A DNA stretch of 17,127 bases, from contig JBKPDV010000185.1 in the NCBI GenBank assembly GCA_046728075.1, forward strand, positions 1-17,127, given 5' to 3'. Source of the DNA: JBKPDV01 sp046728075. Its GTDB lineage: Bacteria; Acidobacteriota; Thermoanaerobaculia; UBA5066; Gp7-AA6. The position numbers and the translations under genes are program-made. Positions 15,059 to 17,127 of this stretch are shown piece after piece. The notes beneath the pieces were generated by a model that saw nothing but the letters and a program-made list of their open reading frames with translations, was not told the DNA's origin and ran no database searches. Within the stretch, counting starts at the first letter, position 1. Each line of letters starts with the position of its first letter.

Positions 15059-15144
15059 CAGTTGACAGTCGACAGTCGACAGTAGGGGGCCGCGCCGAAG
15101 CCCGGTTCTTTTAGACTGTTGACTATGAGCTGTCGACTGTCGAC
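15054..15144. repeat. Inverted heptamer array H (GTCGACA type)
   Basis: The left arm (15054-15081) is GTTGACA twice and GTCGACA twice. The spacer is 15082-15116. The right arm (15117-15144) is TGTTGAC, TATGAGC and TGTCGAC twice. The kinase stop TGA (15056-15058) is inside the first left unit. The right arm ends 6 nt before the deacetylase ATG. The unit is the complement of array C's. Confidence 0.9.
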
Positions 15145-15150
15145 TCCGCA

Positions 15151-15906
15151 ATGAAACGCCTGATCGTCAACGCCGACGACTACGGAAGAACCCCCGGAAT
15201 CAACGAGGGGACTCTCGAGGCGCACCTGAAGGGGATCGTGACGTCTGCGACAGTCATGATCCTGGAGCATTCGGCACCGGATGGAATTCGCCAGGCTCTC
15301 GATCGGGCGCCGCGGCTCTCTCTGGGTCTCCATTTCGTCGTGACGGGCGGCGGTACTCCTGCCGTGGCCTCCCCGTCGGTTCCCACCCTCGCCCCGGGGG
15401 GCCGGTTCGTGAAGGATGCGGACGCGCTGCCCCTGACCCTCCCGGCCGATGAGATCCGACGCGAGCTCTCGGCCCAGCTGGCTATTTTCGAAGCGATCGC
15501 CGGCCGTCCTCCGACGCACATCGACTCGCATCACCACTCGGCCCTTCATGCCTCGATCCAGGTCGTTTTCGCTGACGTCGCTCGCGAGCGGGGCCTGCCC
15601 GTGCGCGCCGCGAGCGCCCGCGCCCGAGAAATCCTGCGGGCCGATGGCCTGGTCGTGCCCGACTGGTTCCTCGAGTCCTTTTACGCCAACGGAGCCACGC
15701 GCGAGAACCTGAAGAAACTGGTGGAGAGTCTGCCGGACGGCACCAGCGAGCTCATGTGTCACCCCGGCCACGTCGACGACGAGCTGACCCGCGGCAGCTC
15801 TTACTCCGCCGAGCGCGCGCGGGAGATCGAGATCCTCTGCGATCCCGAGATTCCCCAGTTGCTCGACCGGTTCGGCGTCGAGCTGGTGGGGTTCGATCGG
15901 CTTTGA
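15151..15906 (+). CDS. ChbG/YdjC-family carbohydrate deacetylase
   Basis: A 251-aa protein of the YdjC/ChbG fold, metal-dependent deacetylases of N-acetylated sugars (E. coli ChbG deacetylates chitobiose; HpnK acts on a hopanoid sugar). The sequence shows VNADDYGRTPGINEGT with Asp9/Asp10, LGLHFVVTGG (58-67) with His61, HIDSHHHSALH (123-133) with metal ligands, and LMCHPGHVDDELTRGSSYSA with His204/His207. Between a GlcNAc-type kinase and a GlcN6P-deaminase-like gene, the simplest job is removal of the acetyl group from GlcNAc or GlcNAc-6P, replacing NagA. ATG 15151 has no Shine-Dalgarno sequence. Its TGA overlaps the likely TTG start of the next gene. Confidence 0.9.
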   Translation: MKRLIVNADDYGRTPGINEGTLEAHLKGIVTSATVMILEHSAPDGIRQALDRAPRLSLGLHFVVTGGGTPAVASPSVPTLAPGGRFVKDADALPLTLPADEIRRELSAQLAIFEAIAGRPPTHIDSHHHSALHASIQVVFADVARERGLPVRAASARAREILRADGLVVPDWFLESFYANGATRENLKKLVESLPDGTSELMCHPGHVDDELTRGSSYSAERAREIEILCDPEIPQLLDRFGVELVGFDRL

Positions 15907-16670
15907 CGGGGCGGGACTCGGGACTCGGCACTCGGCACTCGAAATCCAAATCGCCCTCGATTCGGGTTTTCTCAGACGCGCGAGCCGCGGCGCGGGCGGC
16001 GGCTGAGCATCTGGCCGCGGTGCTGCGGCAGCGGGGTTCGCGCCGGTTGGTCCTGGCTTCGGGACGGACGATGGTGCCGGTTTACCGCGAGCTGGCTCGG
16101 CTGCACCGGTCGGGCCGCGCGCCGTTCTCCCGCTGTTCGACGTGGAATCTCGACGAGCTCGCCGTGGCGCCGGAGGATCCGAGGAGCTTTCGAACCTTCA
16201 TGGAGAAGCATCTCTTTGGCGAAGTCGATCTCGCTCCCGGTCGGATCCATTTCCTTCGCGGCGATGCTCCGGATCGGCCACGCGAGTGCCGGCGATTCGA
16301 GCGCGAGCTCGCACGAGCCGGGCGGCCGGACTTGGCCCTCGTCGGCATCGGCGTCAACGGCCATGTCGCGTATATCGAGCCGTCGCGCGCGCTTCCGCCT
16401 CGGAGTTCTCCGGTCCGTCTCTCGGCCTCGACAAGACAACGGCTCGCCGAGGACGGCCTCGACCCCGTTCCGCGAGAGGCGCTGACGATGGGCATCGAGA
16501 CGATTCTGGAAGCCCGCGAGATCGTGCTCGTGGCCATCGGCGAGGAAAAGGCGCGGCCTCTCGCCAGAGCGCTCACGGGCCGAGTGACGCCGCGGCTGCC
16601 GGCGTCATTTCTGTCTCTGCATCCGCGCTTGGTCGTATTTGCGGACGAAGCGGCCGCGCGGGCGATTTGA
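15903..16670 (+). CDS. Glucosamine-6-phosphate deaminase-like (NagB family)
   Basis: About 255 aa from TTG 15903. The NagB/6-phosphogluconolactonase fold starts at about residue 20 (IRVFSDARAAARAAAEHLAA). Motifs are VLASGRTMVPVYREL (phosphate loop), STWNLDELAVAPEDPRSF (NLDE, matching NagB NMDEY with the enolisation aspartate), LVGIGVNGHVAYIEPS (matching GNDGHIAFNEP), and ALTMGIETILEAREIVLVAIGEEKARPL. These favour deaminase over phosphogluconolactonase. It would convert GlcN6P to fructose-6P and ammonia. Position 141 of E. coli NagB (Asp) is Asn here, as in Gram-positive forms. The true start is unclear: TTG 15903 overlaps the deacetylase stop (TTGA) and makes array I part of the protein, ATT 15960 is closer to the conserved start, and ATG 15756 lies far upstream inside the deacetylase. 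Confidence 0.82.
   Translation: MTGRDSGLGTRHSKSKSPSIRVFSDARAAARAAAEHLAAVLRQRGSRRLVLASGRTMVPVYRELARLHRSGRAPFSRCSTWNLDELAVAPEDPRSFRTFMEKHLFGEVDLAPGRIHFLRGDAPDRPRECRRFERELARAGRPDLALVGIGVNGHVAYIEPSRALPPRSSPVRLSASTRQRLAEDGLDPVPREALTMGIETILEAREIVLVAIGEEKARPLARALTGRVTPRLPASFLSLHPRLVVFADEAAARAI
15914..15941. repeat. Single-arm heptamer array I (GGACTCG type)
   Basis: Four tandem heptamers: GGACTCG twice, then GCACTCG twice. No complementary right arm follows; conserved NagB sequence begins at about 15960. If translation starts at TTG 15903 the array is read as RDSGLGTRHS in the N terminus. Confidence 0.85.
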
Positions 16671-16675
16671 CTCGG

Positions 16676-16781
16676 GCAGATCCCTCGCTTCGCTCGGGAT
16701 GACATTGAAAGTGGAGGGGCTCGGGATGACAGCGTATTTCGCGATCTGTCATCCCGAGGAGCACAGCGACGAGGGATCTGC
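16676..16781. repeat. Inverted repeat of ATCCCTCG...CGGGATGACA type
   Basis: The left arm (16676-16704) begins GCAGATCCCTCG and ends CTCGGGATGACA. The right arm (16747-16781) is its imperfect inverse with 6 extra bases in the middle. A third partial copy of CTCGGGATGACA occurs at about 16719-16730. It lies just after the nagB-like stop. Similar elements are widespread as dispersed palindromes in environmental genomes. It has no heptamer periodicity, so it is a different family from arrays A-I. It could act as a terminator or be a REP/MITE-like unit. Confidence 0.8.
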
Positions 16782-16854
16782 TCCGGCCGCTTCGGGGAGG
16801 CACCGCTTTTGCTCCGTCTCTTCCCTGGACGTCCACTCGAGGGCGTCCGTGACC

Positions 16855-16860
16855 AAGGAG
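16855..16860 (+). promoter_or_regulatory. Shine-Dalgarno of the last gene
   Basis: AAGGAG lies 5 nt before ATG 16866, a textbook ribosome site that fixes this start. Confidence 0.75.
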
Positions 16861-16865
16861 TTCTG

Positions 16866-17127
16866 ATGCCAGACAAAGAGACGCTGGAACGAGCGGAAGA
16901 AGACAAGCGCGAAGGAAAGTCCCCCAGCACGCAGGCGGGGGAGTTCGTCCGCGAAGAGATGGATCACATTCGCGAAGGCAAACACGGCGCCCGCTCGACA
17001 AAGCAGGCGATCGCGATCGGGCTCTCCAAGGCCCGGCGCGCCGGGGTGAAACTGCCGCCGCCGAAGGAGGGAACGGCCTCTTCGGAAACGCGTCAGAAGG
17101 CCTCCCGCGATGTCCGCCGCGGAAAGT
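16866..17127 (+). CDS. DUF6496-like small basic protein, 3' end outside window
   Basis: At least 87 residues; the frame is still open at the window edge. It begins MPDKETLERAEEDKREGKSP and contains STQAGEFVREEMDHIREGKH, then STKQAIAIGLSKARRAGVKL. The QAIAIGLSKARRAGVK core is typical of DUF6496-type proteins: small, Lys/Arg-rich, common in soil bacteria and of unknown role, perhaps nucleic-acid binding. The start has a strong AAGGAG. It follows the 195-nt intergenic region with the inverted repeat, so it is probably its own transcription unit. Confidence 0.65.
   Translation, partial: MPDKETLERAEEDKREGKSPSTQAGEFVREEMDHIREGKHGARSTKQAIAIGLSKARRAGVKLPPPKEGTASSETRQKASRDVRRGK

Overview
The window is high-GC bacterial chromosome. 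Coding is dense, overlaps are tight (GTGA, TTGA, ATGA), many starts are GTG or TTG, and few starts have a clear Shine-Dalgarno sequence. No rRNA, tRNA, CRISPR array, transposase or phage gene is visible. The gene mix and the numerous short intergenic palindromes suggest an uncultured Acidobacteriota-like bacterium. That is an inference from style, not a taxonomic identification.

Layout. (1) 1-110, minus: the first 36 codons of a probable DinB-family gene, divergent from nagZ. (2) 162-6161, plus: a peptidoglycan-sugar cluster. It holds a lipoprotein NagZ, a sodium:solute symporter, and one long protein that fuses an AmiE-like serine hydrolase to a NamZ (DUF1343) exo-N-acetylmuramidase. (3) 6278-7463, minus: an unknown 91-aa protein, a DUF6036-like nucleotidyltransferase and a RidA-family protein, all overlapping. 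(4) 7587-12214, minus: arginine decarboxylase SpeA, a CsbD-like protein, an MscS channel and a secreted M20 amidohydrolase. (5) 12383-16670, plus: AmpG-like permease, BadF-type sugar kinase, ChbG/YdjC-type deacetylase and NagB-type deaminase. (6) 16866 to the end, plus: the start of a small DUF6496-like basic protein.

Blocks 2 and 5 read as two halves of one peptidoglycan salvage system. NagZ, an amidase-like domain and NamZ would strip wall fragments to free GlcNAc, MurNAc and peptides; the symporter and AmpG would import products; and kinase, deacetylase and NagB would convert GlcNAc to fructose-6-phosphate. Neither NagA nor MurQ is in the window, so the YdjC-type deacetylase may stand in for NagA.

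The most unusual structure is non-coding. Every gap between neighbouring non-overlapping genes from 1917 to 15945 holds a short tandem array, usually of 7-nt units. Most form an inverted pair, with a left arm, a 20-55 nt spacer and a complementary right arm. The heptamer differs from gap to gap (GACTGAG, GACTGTC, AGCTGAA, TGAGACG, AACTGAN, GTCGACA, GGACTCG), but the design is the same. Many arrays run into the stop codon of a neighbouring gene, and one lies inside the likely 5' coding end of the nagB-like gene. A separate GC-rich palindrome is inserted in frame in the serine hydrolase domain and recurs in inverted orientation near 7488-7522.
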